Positions 53,005 to 63,305 of a stretch of DNA of 64,000 bases are shown here, piece by piece. The translations under genes and the position numbers were made by a program. The notes below the pieces were generated by a model. The model was not told where the DNA came from. It was given only the letters and a program-made list of their open reading frames with translations, and searched no databases. The DNA is from Clostridium beijerinckii (lineage in GTDB: Bacteria > Bacillota > Clostridia > Clostridiales > Clostridiaceae): positions 1,903,501 through 1,967,500 of the forward strand of contig CP029329.1 of NCBI GenBank assembly GCA_003129525.1, written 5' to 3'. Position 1 is the first letter of the stretch; the number at the start of each line of letters is the position of its first letter.

Positions 53005-53904
53005 ATGAGTAATTATATAATAGCTGTAGGTCATACTGCTAGTGGAAATGTTGGATGTGGGGTTATTGATAGGCTTAATGAGAGCAATTGCAATCGTCAA
53101 ATTGGAGCTTTGGTTACAGAGTATTTGCAAGAGAAAGGGCATGGAGTCAATTTACTTAGAGTGGATGAAAGTAATAGTTATAATTGTGAGGATTGTTTTG
53201 AAAGAGCCAATAAAGCAAATGCTACAGCTGAAACTACAGATGTGGAATTGTATATTGAAATTCATATTAATGCAGGGGGAGGAACAGGGCCAGAAATATG
53301 TGTTGCTGGAAAGTCAGAGGTAGCTAATCAGTATGCTGTGAAAATAAGTAATGCTTTAGCAAGTTCTTTAAACTTACCTAATAGGGGGGTAAAGGCAAGA
53401 AGTCTTATTGTACTAAATAGAACTGTTATGCCTGCAATTTTAGTTGAATGTTTGTTTGCTGATAGTGATGATGCAGATGTTTATGATGCTGAAGTTATTG
53501 CTAGGGCTATTGTTAGTGGATTAGTCAGAGCTGGTGTTTCTAGTGATGGGGAATGGAAACGAGGTTGGAATAGTAACGAAGTTGGATGGTGGTATACTAT
53601 AGATATTATAAATAAGTATTATTACACATCAAAAAATGGATGGAAGGAAATTGATGGGGAATGGTATATATTTGATAGTAGGGGGTATGCGCTACAAGAT
53701 GCCTGGTATTATGATGAAAGTGATAAGGCTTGGTATTACCTAGATTCTGATTGTAAGATGATTAGAGGAAGTAGTGGGAAGCATTTGTGGGTTTTGGTGG
53801 ATAGTGGTTGGTACTGTTTTGATGAAAGAGGGAGAATGTATTGTGATTGTATCACTCCTGATGGCTTTAGAGTTGACGAAAGTGGAAGTTGGATAAAAGT
53901 TTAG
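53005..53904 (+). CDS. N-acetylmuramoyl-L-alanine amidase with cell-wall-binding repeats (endolysin)
   Basis: A 299-residue peptidoglycan amidase (amidase_3 fold). Metal ligands are H9 in AVGHTASG, a Glu in the RVDESN region and the His of YIEIHINAGG; the catalytic Glu is in AILVECLFAD. Residues 180-299 are aromatic repeats of the choline/glucan-binding type (GWNSNEVGWWYTID, NGWKEIDGEWYIFDSRG, GSGW-like DSGWYCFDERG). No signal peptide, so it needs a holin or lysis to reach the wall. GGAGATG precedes the ATG. Divergent from the sigma factor. Confidence 0.9.
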   Translation: MSNYIIAVGHTASGNVGCGVIDRLNESNCNRQIGALVTEYLQEKGHGVNLLRVDESNSYNCEDCFERANKANATAETTDVELYIEIHINAGGGTGPEICVAGKSEVANQYAVKISNALASSLNLPNRGVKARSLIVLNRTVMPAILVECLFADSDDADVYDAEVIARAIVSGLVRAGVSSDGEWKRGWNSNEVGWWYTIDIINKYYYTSKNGWKEIDGEWYIFDSRGYALQDAWYYDESDKAWYYLDSDCKMIRGSSGKHLWVLVDSGWYCFDERGRMYCDCITPDGFRVDESGSWIKV

Positions 53905-53987
53905 GCGACATTGCTACAATATTGTTAGAATAAAGGTGTACAAGCTATCATAAGTTATAACAAATACTTTTTAAAAGGTGATAGTAA

Positions 53988-55601
53988 TTGAGTCTTCCAT
54001 TGATTATTCATAAAGATGGAACTATATATTTTTACAAGAAATTTTCAGCTAGTAATGAGATTGAGATTAGTAATTATTTAAAGAAAACAACTGTACAAGT
54101 CCAATATACAGATAAAATTGAGGTATATAAAATTGAAAATCATTCTATTGCATCTCTTTTATTGATGGGTGGTGAATCTAAAAATGAATTTATTAGATTT
54201 CTAAATAGATATAGCTACAATGAAATACCAGATGTTTTAATGGAGCATTTAAAAGAAATAGAAGAAAATATGAAAGTGGTAAGTTTAACTTTAAGTAAAG
54301 CGGAAATTATTATTAGGATAATGAAAGGGGATCCTTCATTCTTAGAAAAAGATAAAAAGATAAATGATAAACTTAAGTCAGATAGTGAGAAAAAGTTATA
54401 CACTTATCCTAGAAAAGGTAATTTGAAGTTGATAGAACGCTTGGCCGAAAAAGATGTAAATATAACATTTCCTACTATTGATACAGATGGAACTGTAGAT
54501 TTTAATTTTAAAGAAGATATAATTCCAAGATACTATCAAACACAAGCTTTTGATGCTCTGGTCCATAGGAAAAGAGGACTTACAGTAATGCCAGTAGGTT
54601 CTGGAAAGACATATGTAGCTATGAATCTAATTCAATACTTTAAAAAAGTCACTCTAATATTGTGTGAAAACAAAGATAATTGTTTAAGATGGAAGGAGAT
54701 GCTTCTCAAATATTTAGATATTTCTAATAAGGATATTTCAGTATGTATTAACGATTCTAACATAAATAAAATAAGTAAAATCAACATTTACACTTACGAT
54801 ATTATAAGAACTACAACAGATGATTCAATATTTGAGAGGCTGTTTGAAAATAATTGGGGATTAGTAATATACGATGATGCTCATAAGGTAGTTACTGAGA
54901 AAGCAGTAGATTTGTTATATTTAAAGTCAACATATAAATTTGCGCTGGATTCTACGTTAAGTAGGACTGATGGTATGGAACGTAGCCTTCTTAATCTATT
55001 TGGAGGAATAACCTATAATATATCTTCTGACGAGTTAGTTAATAATTTATATCAAAAGAGGCTGGAATGTTATGAGGTTGATTTAAGAAATTCAGATTTA
55101 TCAAAATTTCAGTTTATAAATTATGTGTTAAAAAGTATTGAGGAAAGAAGTGTACTCGTAGTTGCTTATGAAATAAAGGATATGGACAAAATTCGTGCAG
55201 TTTCAGGAATTAGAGTCATAAATCAAAATACTTGTGATACTGAAAGGATACATTGGGTTGATGAATTTAACAATGGCAGATTGAAAAGATTGTGTATAGG
55301 GAAATTAATTGAGAATTATCCAATTACAAATGTAGATGTTATGATTGCGGCAGGTTATCGAGGAAGAACTGAAATTGAAGATAGTTTTAGAATAGGAACT
55401 TTAGTTAGTACACCTTATAGATTGAATAAAATAACAAAAAGTTTGATGTTTTATTTAATAAATTCTGATTCTGATGAGGAAAAAGTGAAAAGTAAAGAAC
55501 AATATATTTACAAATGGAAAGTTTCTTTGAAAAAGTTAGATGCAAACAAGTTGTTGGGAGATGACAATTTTGAGTTTGAGAGAGAGTTTGGAAATTTATA
55601 A
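53988..55601 (+). CDS. Superfamily 2 helicase (XPB/type III restriction-like) with DDAH box
   Basis: A 537-residue helicase. The first 175 residues are a distinct N-terminal domain. The RYYQTQAFDAL Q-motif region (181), Walker A MPVGSGKT (201-208), Walker B IYDDAHK (294-300, DDAH instead of DEAH), DSTLSRTDGME (motif III-like) and ESFRIGTL-like DSFRIGTLVS near the end are visible. It starts with TTG at 53988 after AAAGGTG. The next gene begins inside its last 41 bases, so the two are coupled. It opens the series helicase, unknown, reverse transcriptase, Abi-like protein. Confidence 0.8.
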   Translation: MSLPLIIHKDGTIYFYKKFSASNEIEISNYLKKTTVQVQYTDKIEVYKIENHSIASLLLMGGESKNEFIRFLNRYSYNEIPDVLMEHLKEIEENMKVVSLTLSKAEIIIRIMKGDPSFLEKDKKINDKLKSDSEKKLYTYPRKGNLKLIERLAEKDVNITFPTIDTDGTVDFNFKEDIIPRYYQTQAFDALVHRKRGLTVMPVGSGKTYVAMNLIQYFKKVTLILCENKDNCLRWKEMLLKYLDISNKDISVCINDSNINKISKINIYTYDIIRTTTDDSIFERLFENNWGLVIYDDAHKVVTEKAVDLLYLKSTYKFALDSTLSRTDGMERSLLNLFGGITYNISSDELVNNLYQKRLECYEVDLRNSDLSKFQFINYVLKSIEERSVLVVAYEIKDMDKIRAVSGIRVINQNTCDTERIHWVDEFNNGRLKRLCIGKLIENYPITNVDVMIAAGYRGRTEIEDSFRIGTLVSTPYRLNKITKSLMFYLINSDSDEEKVKSKEQYIYKWKVSLKKLDANKLLGDDNFEFEREFGNL

Positions 55602-56604
55602 TACCACAAATAGGGAAGATTGTGAACTATTAGACTTAATATATAAAAAAGTATCCCATAATTATACAGTAAGTAATATTAACCCTTTTAAAATAGATAA
55701 AATCTTAGAAGCTTTTAATAATTTTGATCATATTCTTATGTATTTTGAATATGAGAATGAAGCTATTTTACAAGATGTTAAATTGTATATTATGAGGTGC
55801 AAACTCGATTTAGCACGGACTAAGGAAGTAGAGAATAGACTAATGGAATGGGGAATATTTTTTAATGGTGTAGGTATTGAACCAACATTCTCGGAACGAC
55901 TTAGTTCTAGGTATAGAAAAGAGTTTATTGTTCAATTTTCAAACGAACAGAAGAAGTCATTAGAATTTTTGATTTACCTCGAATATTTGTTTTTTGTTAG
56001 GAATTTAAGTTGTGCATCTCAAGCTGAACAAATAAAAATATTAGAGAAGCTTAAAGTTGATAATAAGAATATATGTAATATTTTCATTGAATATATAATT
56101 GCTCCTCAAAATGGAAATGTATTTACTAATGGTTTTATCAATATAAGTGAGAACTATATAAAAAAATTAATGGACGAAAAGTTTTTGCTAAAAACTATTA
56201 AACAACTTTATCTTATATTTATTGGACATAGCTATAATAAATATGTACAGGATTTAGAAAGGATTTATTATGTTCAAAATGAGTTTGAAAATTGGGTAGA
56301 TGTAAATAAACTGAAAAACTTTATTTCACAAGAGAAAATAGTTTTACTTAAAGAGGCATGTCTAATAGAAGAAATATTTGAAAAATACAATCATCTTATC
56401 AAACTGACTAAAATAGGCATTTCGTTGGCAGCAAATAAATTACTAGAAATATGGGATAGTGATATCTATTTTTATGAAACAGAAAACGAAGTTTTTATCC
56501 CATTTAACTCCAATCCACTATTACTAAGTAAGTATATTTTTAATAGGAATTTTGTATTAGAGAAAAGTGACTTCCTAATTACTTTTAAGAGAAAGAACAC
56601 TTAG
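55561..56604 (+). CDS. Hypothetical protein of the helicase/reverse transcriptase series, 347 aa
   Basis: Not recognised. It begins MTILSLRESLEIYNTTNRED inside the helicase end (overlap 41 bases). It looks mostly helical: CELLDLIYKKVSHNYTVSNI, KLYIMRCKLDLARTKEVENR and GISLAANKLLEIWDSDIYFY. No signal, membrane segment or catalytic motif stands out. GGGAG lies upstream of the ATG at 55561. The overlap argues that it works with the helicase. Confidence 0.65.
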   Translation: MTILSLRESLEIYNTTNREDCELLDLIYKKVSHNYTVSNINPFKIDKILEAFNNFDHILMYFEYENEAILQDVKLYIMRCKLDLARTKEVENRLMEWGIFFNGVGIEPTFSERLSSRYRKEFIVQFSNEQKKSLEFLIYLEYLFFVRNLSCASQAEQIKILEKLKVDNKNICNIFIEYIIAPQNGNVFTNGFINISENYIKKLMDEKFLLKTIKQLYLIFIGHSYNKYVQDLERIYYVQNEFENWVDVNKLKNFISQEKIVLLKEACLIEEIFEKYNHLIKLTKIGISLAANKLLEIWDSDIYFYETENEVFIPFNSNPLLLSKYIFNRNFVLEKSDFLITFKRKNT

Positions 56605-56899
56605 TATAAGAGATAATAATTATTAAGAAAGAAAAATTTTAAATGGTAAAAATTATTGGCAAAATATAGGTAAAATAATAAAATATTGTAGTATAATTAA
56701 GAATAGATTATTTATGAATAAAGAAATAATTTATTCTTAATTTATTTTAGATGAAATTAGAGGAATAATATTAAAAGTGTTTATTATGTCTATAATGTGA
56801 AGTGATTTACATTTAAATAGATAAATTATTTGATAATTATAAAATTGCTAATATCAAAGATCAATATTACTAAAATTTGAATTTGTGGGTGAGTGGGAA
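56605..56899 (+). other. Intergenic region before the reverse transcriptase, with one hairpin
   Basis: AT-rich 295 bp. TTAAGAATA (from about 56697) pairs with TATTCTTAA (to about 56741) around a 27-nt loop; TATAAT at 56692 could be a -10. A short non-coding RNA or promoter for the reverse transcriptase may lie here, but nothing more can be seen. Confidence 0.35.
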
Positions 56900-58468
56900 A
56901 TGGGAGAACTTAATAACGTATATAATTTTAAAAATCCAGTTAAAAACTTTTTGAACACAGATAACATTAAATTGCCAAATAACGTATCTTCGTTCAATAT
57001 TGAAAATTTATGTTGGGTTGAACCTTTTAATTTTAGAGTAAAAAAACAAGATGATAAGTATCGTACACTTAAGATACCTAATATCTTAAATTTTGCATGT
57101 GCATATGAACAGTTTAAAGACATGGACAATTTTGGCAGTATTAAAAGTATGGATCCAGTCCATAAACGTTTATCAGCAAATATCGAAACCGGAGATTTTG
57201 TATCAGGAGAATATGATAGTCAATTAGATGAGGACTTTGAAAAATTATGTGTTTATGACAACTTAATTAAGATGGATATAAAAGAGTATTATGGAAGAGT
57301 ATATACGCATAGAATTGATTTTAAAGGTAAAGAGCGATTTTTATCTAATATGAATTTAGGAGCTACCAATGGTTTAATAATGGGCAATTATTTATCATTA
57401 TATTTTGCAGAATTAAATTTAACAAACATTAGTAATGATATCGAGAAGGAAATTGGAGGTTTAGATTGCGAGTTTTCCTATTTTTCTGATGATTTTTATT
57501 TCTTTTGTAATAAGAATGATAATGAAAAAATAATTCAGATATTTGATAAAGTACTAGAAAGATATAATCTCGAAAGAAATGAGAATAAAAGAGAAATATG
57601 GACTTATGAAACCTTTAATAATTATAACTTAGTAGAAAGATATTGGAAAAAATTAATTGCTTACTGTAATATAAGATTTAAAGAAAAAAGAAATGATAAT
57701 AAGTTATATTTCATTAATCAAATAGTTTATAGATTATCAAAATTAAATGATGATAAATTAAAGAAAATATTTATTAACAATTTTTTTAAAACGAAATATT
57801 TTAGAGAATTAAATTTTAGCAAATATCAAGTTAAAAATTATGATTATCACCAATTATGCTTTATATTGAAATTTTCGCCTGAATCTATGCTATATGCAGT
57901 TGATAAGTTTAATGGAATGGATAATTTTGATAATAGAAAATTATATAAGTTTTTTAAAATAAGATATAAAGAATCACTTCAAGAATCGTTTAATGAGGAG
58001 CAGTTATATTTTTATTATGCAATAAAAATACTAGGTTTTACAGACATATTAATAGAAGAAAAAGATACTGTGCTTAGATCAAATAATCAAATATTAATTT
58101 CATATTATTTGAAGGATAGTATATTTAAAAGTGAAGATATTGAAATACTTAAACAAAATGATACTGAGGAGTTCTGGTTTCAAAATTATCATTTGATTTT
58201 ATGTACACCTGATTTATTAGGTAATATAGAAAATAGTATTTATAGATATTTGATGCCTATAAACGCTAAAGAGAAAGCAGAGGATTCAAATGATAAAAAG
58301 AAGAAGAAAGGATTTCAAAGAGAATCTTATATGAATTTTTATAAAGAAAATTTGGAATTAAATATTTCTTTTATTAAAGACATATCAAATGTTCATACTG
58401 AAATTAAAAATTATTTGAACCTAAAAATTGAAGAGAGCGAAGTTGCCTTTGAGTCACAAGAGACATAG
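56900..58468 (+). CDS. Reverse transcriptase of the Abi/UG (defence-associated) type
   Basis: A 522-residue reverse transcriptase. Motif A is KMDIKEYYGRVYTHRI (Asp126), a form typical of AbiA/AbiK/AbiP2/UG enzymes; GLIMGNYLSLYFAEL is the dNTP-pocket region; motif C is YFSDDFYFF (SDD at 196-198). The C-terminal 250 residues look helical, as in Abi polymerases. Group II intron RTs and retrons have different accessory regions, and no msr/msd is visible. The ATG at 56900 is chosen over a GTG at 56885; GGGTGAG lies just upstream. It probably acts in phage defence with the neighbours. Confidence 0.8.
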   Translation: MGELNNVYNFKNPVKNFLNTDNIKLPNNVSSFNIENLCWVEPFNFRVKKQDDKYRTLKIPNILNFACAYEQFKDMDNFGSIKSMDPVHKRLSANIETGDFVSGEYDSQLDEDFEKLCVYDNLIKMDIKEYYGRVYTHRIDFKGKERFLSNMNLGATNGLIMGNYLSLYFAELNLTNISNDIEKEIGGLDCEFSYFSDDFYFFCNKNDNEKIIQIFDKVLERYNLERNENKREIWTYETFNNYNLVERYWKKLIAYCNIRFKEKRNDNKLYFINQIVYRLSKLNDDKLKKIFINNFFKTKYFRELNFSKYQVKNYDYHQLCFILKFSPESMLYAVDKFNGMDNFDNRKLYKFFKIRYKESLQESFNEEQLYFYYAIKILGFTDILIEEKDTVLRSNNQILISYYLKDSIFKSEDIEILKQNDTEEFWFQNYHLILCTPDLLGNIENSIYRYLMPINAKEKAEDSNDKKKKKGFQRESYMNFYKENLELNISFIKDISNVHTEIKNYLNLKIEESEVAFESQET

Positions 58469-58689
58469 TTGAATTTTTAAATTTTAATGATGGATATATT
58501 TTTTTATATATCGATTATTATTAATAAAACTTATATTATCGTAACTTACTCATTGGGTCAATAATTAGAAGAAGAGAGTGTTATAAAAATTGTATATGTT
58601 GTGTGTCTTTGATGGGTAAAAATCATAGTAAAATAGTATTGCATATAAAAATAGCTCTATAAATAAAAAGTATAAAGGGGGATATTACA

Positions 58690-59409
58690 ATGATGGATAC
58701 TACATTTATAAATTACGCAGCTAATACTTTGGGTGAAACTAAAGAAGGACTATCTGGCTCGGAGATTGCTAAATTTTGTGCTGCATATTCTATTGAATTT
58801 GATGTTTCTATACCTTATGGAAAATCACCATTTCCTAAAACCGTTCCTAATAAGCGTACAGCATTGTACGAAAATTTACTTTGCTTTAGTGATGAACAGA
58901 AATTACAAATTATGAATGAATTATGTGTTTTGCCTAAATTGTGTAAAGTGAATGAAGTGAAAAAATTAAAAGAAAAGTTACTTAGTAGATATGGACATCT
59001 TGCAAAAGATAAAATATCTCAAACAGAGTTAGTTGTTAAGACGCAACACTGGCTTGAGGATTATGTAAATGCATTAAAGGAATATAACTCAGCATTAGAA
59101 AAGTTTGAAAAAGGCATTTATCAGAGAAATATATTAGATGATGTTAGATTGTCTTTTGAACTATTGGTTAAATCACTTTTAAACAATGAAAAAAGCTTAG
59201 AAAATCAAGTGGCGGATTTAGGAGGAAAGCTTAAGGACACAAGGGTTTCTAATGAATTGAGAAATATGGTAATTCAAATAATTAATTATTATACAAAATA
59301 CCAAAATAATTATGTTAAGCATAATGATAAAGTGAATGAAAATGAAATTGAGTATGTTATTGAACAGACAAGTATTATAATGAAATTTCTGATAAAAATG
59401 TTAGGATGA
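58690..59409 (+). CDS. Abi/HEPN-like protein
   Basis: A 239-residue helical protein. The N-terminal part (SGSEIAKFCAAYSIEFDVSI, NKRTALYENLLCFSDEQKLQ) resembles the N-terminal domain of AbiJ-type abortive infection proteins. The C-terminal half (ILDDVRLSFELLVKSLLNNE, YYTKYQNNYVKHNDKVNENE) resembles HEPN-like helical bundles, with N and H in NNYVKHND where HEPN RNases have their R-x4-6-H site, not strictly matched. GGGGG precedes the ATG. It follows the reverse transcriptase after 221 bp. Confidence 0.6.
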   Translation: MMDTTFINYAANTLGETKEGLSGSEIAKFCAAYSIEFDVSIPYGKSPFPKTVPNKRTALYENLLCFSDEQKLQIMNELCVLPKLCKVNEVKKLKEKLLSRYGHLAKDKISQTELVVKTQHWLEDYVNALKEYNSALEKFEKGIYQRNILDDVRLSFELLVKSLLNNEKSLENQVADLGGKLKDTRVSNELRNMVIQIINYYTKYQNNYVKHNDKVNENEIEYVIEQTSIIMKFLIKMLG

Positions 59410-59533
59410 TTTTGAAGAATAGTTGTTTGTAATCCTTGAAATAGACTAGCTTGTTTATGTTGGTAAATATAGAAGGCTAGGTTAACATTATTTATTGAAA
59501 ATGAAAAATTATATATTAATTGTGGGGGATATA

Positions 59534-60448
59534 ATGAAAATTATAAAAGTTATTCATGGTGAAACAGATAATCAATTGGCTTCTGAGAAAGATGAATTTT
59601 TATTGAATAAGTATGATGCTAATGAATTTTATATTAAATATGGAAGTAAGATTACGAAAGAAGCTTTAGAAGAACTTTATATTGAAAGGCTTCAAAACAT
59701 GATTCCTCTTAATCCTATTCCTAATATTTTAAAAAATGGAGCAAAGTTAGTTTTTTCTGAGTTTATAAAAGATGACTTGAAAATTGAATTGCAAAATATA
59801 GTTAAAGAAACATCAAAATTGTTAATTGATGATATGAAAAATAGAAGTGAAAATTTAGAAATAATTTCTTTGGAAGATGCTAGAAAAAAGTATTCTAATA
59901 CTAATAAGTTATCTATAGGTACATATACTTTACATCCATATAATAGTAGTAGACTTGCAAGTTTAGAATATTACCATGAAAAACTTGCATTAGAAAAGGA
60001 TGATGAATTAATTATTCTCCTAGGAAAAATGGGAGCTAAAAAGGTTAGAATAATAGAAAGTATTTCTGACAAAAAAGCAGCCAATTGTGGTGTGGGAGCT
60101 AAGGTATCAAATGTTGATGGAAAGGTAAATGCATCAACAAGTGAAAATGAAAGCAGTGGAAAAGAATTAGTTGTTACATTCCAAGGGAATGCTGTAGATA
60201 TTGATGAAAATTTACTAAAGAACTCAATATGGTTTTCAAATGATAGCAATTTAATTTCAATATTTGAAAGTAGACGTTTTAACCCAAATAAAATTGAAAA
60301 ATATACGTTAAAAAGTACATATACTGAAACATTTGATTTTAACTTTGAATTGGCAACAAAATATTTGGTGACAAAAATTGATTTGAATGCAAGTTACAGC
60401 TCAATTAGTCAGAAAGAACGCTATTTTGAAGTTGAATTTGGTAAATAA
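59534..60448 (+). CDS. Hypothetical protein, 304 aa
   Basis: Not recognised. MKIIKVIHGETDNQLASEKD begins a helical half (KITKEALEELYIERLQNMIP, LEDARKKYSNTNKLSIGTYT); the second half is rich in strands (GAKKVRIIESISDKKAANCG, LVVTFQGNAVDIDENLLKNS, FNFELATKYLVTKIDLNASY). The ATG at 59534 follows GGGGG; an ATG at 59495 has no ribosome site. It ends the series that includes the helicase and reverse transcriptase, 124 bp after the Abi-like gene. Confidence 0.55.
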   Translation: MKIIKVIHGETDNQLASEKDEFLLNKYDANEFYIKYGSKITKEALEELYIERLQNMIPLNPIPNILKNGAKLVFSEFIKDDLKIELQNIVKETSKLLIDDMKNRSENLEIISLEDARKKYSNTNKLSIGTYTLHPYNSSRLASLEYYHEKLALEKDDELIILLGKMGAKKVRIIESISDKKAANCGVGAKVSNVDGKVNASTSENESSGKELVVTFQGNAVDIDENLLKNSIWFSNDSNLISIFESRRFNPNKIEKYTLKSTYTETFDFNFELATKYLVTKIDLNASYSSISQKERYFEVEFGK

Positions 60449-60676
60449 ATAGCTTGCGTGGATTTATGATTAGAAAGAAAATACAAAATCTACTTTCTGA
60501 ATGTGCAATAAACAAATTATATTAAAATAATGCAAACTATAAATAAAGATATAGTTTTAAATAAAATGTAACTTCTCATTATTCATATATTAAGAAGTTG
60601 ATATAGAGAGTAAAGTTATAGAGGAATGAAATCAAAAGAATTAGCTTTAAATTATTGATATTACTTAACTTAGAGA

Positions 60677-60717
60677 ATGGTCGGAAGAATGAAAAATTCC
60701 ACCCTTCTTCCGACCAT
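60677..60717. repeat. 13-bp stem hairpin
   Basis: ATGGTCGGAAGAA and TTCTTCCGACCAT are perfect complements. No T run follows on either strand, so it is not an ordinary terminator. The rest of 60449-61457 contains no recognisable gene; TTCCACT is repeated at 60941 and 60950-60956. Confidence 0.6.
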
Positions 60718-61217
60718 CAACAAGATATGTTATATTATTTTAAATTACAATATGTAAAGATATGATATTTTTAATCTAAGGTTTAATTTATTTCCAATGA
60801 TAAATAGATACAGTAAAATGCACTAAGTTATAATTTAATATAACTATTCAACACACACCTCACGTTGAAACTACCATCCAACATGAGGAGAGTTTTGTAA
60901 TACATGGAACTATATATTTTAATGATAAAAGTGTAACCTTCCACTAAACTTCCACTGTACGTGAAAATATAATAAAATATAAATAGATATAGAAAAATAT
61001 GTAATTAGGTTTAAAGCCAGTTGTATCAATACTTTCAGAATACAATAGAGTATGATTTGATACAATAAAATATAGTCTCAAGCGAATACAGAACTCGGCT
61101 TATGGCTTATCTCGCATATTTAAAATGAACAGTTTAGAGAATTTAGGAATAACTTTCCGACATTCTTCCAACTGTTATTTTTTTATGACAAATTAATAGA
61201 TTTTACATTAATTATGC

Positions 61218-61267
61218 AAAAGGGACTGTGCTTAATGAATTTTTATTCATTGTGCAACAGTCCCTTT
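61218..61267 (+). terminator. Strong terminator-like hairpin
   Basis: AAAGGGACTGT pairs with ACAGTCCCTTT; an inner AATGAAT/ATTCATT stem closes on TTTT. TGTTTT follows. It lies about 190 bp before the protease gene. Confidence 0.75.
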
Positions 61268-61457
61268 GTTTTATAAAATATAAATCAGTAAAATTATACA
61301 TATTTGATTTAGTATTTTAAATTTAAGTATTAAATAAATAATATAAAAATATACATAGTAGTAAATAAAAGGCACATCAAAAAATAACAGGTCAGTATAA
61401 TAGTATATTTTGGCTTATTTTTTAGTTAAAGTGCCTAAATAATATTAGGAGTTAAAT

Positions 61458-63293
61458 ATGTCTAATTCACGTGACTGTAATTTATATTATAATCCCAATA
61501 CATTAAATTATTTAATTGAATATAAAGGAAATTTTAAAGAGAAAATAGATAAATTATCTTATGCATGTGGGGATATAATTACAGACACTATCGGAGTTAT
61601 ATCAGTGCTGGCTAAAGATTTTGATAGACTTTTAATTGATGTCCCAGAAATAAGTTTTTATTCTAGTAGAAAGATATATGTATTACAAGATATTTCGCCA
61701 TCTTCTGTAGATAATATAAACAATATCAAAATAAATCCATACTTGAACTTAAATGGGAAAGGTGTATTAATAGGTATTGTAGATACTGGTATAGATTATC
61801 TAAATAACGAATTTATTAGAGAGGATGATACATCAAGAATAATTAATATATGGGATCAAACAATAGAAAATAATACTGATGACTCTGTATATATTGGTCA
61901 GGTGTATTCAAATGAACAAATAAATAATGCAATTAATACTTATAAAAATAACGGAGATCCATATGAAATAGTACCTTCAAAAGATGAAATTGGTCATGGA
62001 ACTAAAGTTGCTGGAATTATAGGGGCAAGAGGATATAATAATGAATTTCAAGGAATTGCATCAGATAGTAATTTTGTAATTGTTAAACTTTTAGAATCTT
62101 TTGAGTTTAAAAATCAATTAATAGAAAATAATGTTAAATACACTCCGGTATATAATGGTTCTGAAATTGTAGCAGGACTAGAGTATTTAAGAAAAGTGTC
62201 TATGAGACTTAAGCAACCTATGGTTATTTATATGGGCCTTGGAAGTAGTGAAGGAAGTCATGATGGTACAAATCTGATTTCTAGATATGTAACATCCCTT
62301 GGAAGTAATGTAGGATTATGTTTTGTAGCAGGAGTCGGAAATGAAGGCGATTCACAAGGACATGCATCTGGTTATATTAAAAATGTAGGAGATGTAAAAG
62401 TAGTGGATTTAAAAATACCAAGGGAATTAAAATATTTTCACTTTGACATATGGGTACGAAGACCTAATGTTGCTTCTGTAAATGTAATTTCGCCTACAGG
62501 AGAAGCATCAGGAATTATTGAAGCTAAAATAGATAAATTTCAACCAAACAAATTTGTTTTTTTAAATACTACAATGACAGTTAGATATTACAATCCTGAA
62601 CATTTTACTGGACATGAAGTTATAAGTATTGTATTCAATAATATAAAACCTGGAATATGGAGTTTTAATTTAATAGGGGAGTATATAATTGATGGGAGAT
62701 ATGATATATGGCTTCAAGCTAAAAGTACTTTGCCAGAAAATACAATATTTCTAGAATCAGATCCTTTTAATACAATAACAAATCCATCTGAGGCTGTTAA
62801 CGTAGTTACAGTTGCTTATTACGGAAATAATAATGCTTTAATTGCATCTTCTGGTAAGGGATTCAATACTAATAACATAATTAATCCTGATATTTCAACT
62901 TTAGGAATAGATATTTTAACAACAAAAGTTTCAGGAGGAATTACAACATTTTCTGGTAGCTCTGCGGCTACTGCAATAGTGGCTGGAGCTTGTGCTCTTT
63001 TATTGCAGTGGGGAATTGTTGATGGGAATGATCCAACTATGTATACAAAAAAGATTAGAAGTTATTTAATGTATGGAGCAAATAGAAATCAAATTTATAA
63101 ATATCCAAGTAGAGAATTTGGTTATGGGGACTTTGATTTATTAGGGACTTTTAATATTATCAGTGGAACATATAGAAGGAAAAATCAAATAGCTAATACA
63201 GATAATTCTAATGTGAGAAATATTAAAGAAAATTATGAATACATTGAATATTATATTAATAAATTATTTGTAAGAATTCCTAAGGGGATATGA
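61458..63293 (+). CDS. Csp-like subtilisin-family serine protease
   Basis: A 611-residue S8 protease related to the CspA/B/C germination proteases of clostridia. The triad is present: D109 in GIVDTGIDYLN, H180 in EIGHGTKVAG and S502 in FSGSSAATAI; the oxyanion Asn is in AGVGNEGDSQ. A beta-rich insertion (about 310-430) splits the catalytic domain as in Csp proteins, and there is no signal peptide. In clostridia such proteases activate cortex hydrolases at germination. AGGAG precedes the ATG. A second copy follows after 12 bp. Confidence 0.88.
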   Translation: MSNSRDCNLYYNPNTLNYLIEYKGNFKEKIDKLSYACGDIITDTIGVISVLAKDFDRLLIDVPEISFYSSRKIYVLQDISPSSVDNINNIKINPYLNLNGKGVLIGIVDTGIDYLNNEFIREDDTSRIINIWDQTIENNTDDSVYIGQVYSNEQINNAINTYKNNGDPYEIVPSKDEIGHGTKVAGIIGARGYNNEFQGIASDSNFVIVKLLESFEFKNQLIENNVKYTPVYNGSEIVAGLEYLRKVSMRLKQPMVIYMGLGSSEGSHDGTNLISRYVTSLGSNVGLCFVAGVGNEGDSQGHASGYIKNVGDVKVVDLKIPRELKYFHFDIWVRRPNVASVNVISPTGEASGIIEAKIDKFQPNKFVFLNTTMTVRYYNPEHFTGHEVISIVFNNIKPGIWSFNLIGEYIIDGRYDIWLQAKSTLPENTIFLESDPFNTITNPSEAVNVVTVAYYGNNNALIASSGKGFNTNNIINPDISTLGIDILTTKVSGGITTFSGSSAATAIVAGACALLLQWGIVDGNDPTMYTKKIRSYLMYGANRNQIYKYPSREFGYGDFDLLGTFNIISGTYRRKNQIANTDNSNVRNIKENYEYIEYYINKLFVRIPKGI

Positions 63294-63305
63294 GGAGTAA
63301 TATAT

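Noticed and set aside
56605..56899. Retron-type msr/msd RNA upstream of the reverse transcriptase
   Set aside because: Only one weak hairpin; no paired a1/a2 ends or branching G context, and the RT motifs fit the Abi/UG type instead.
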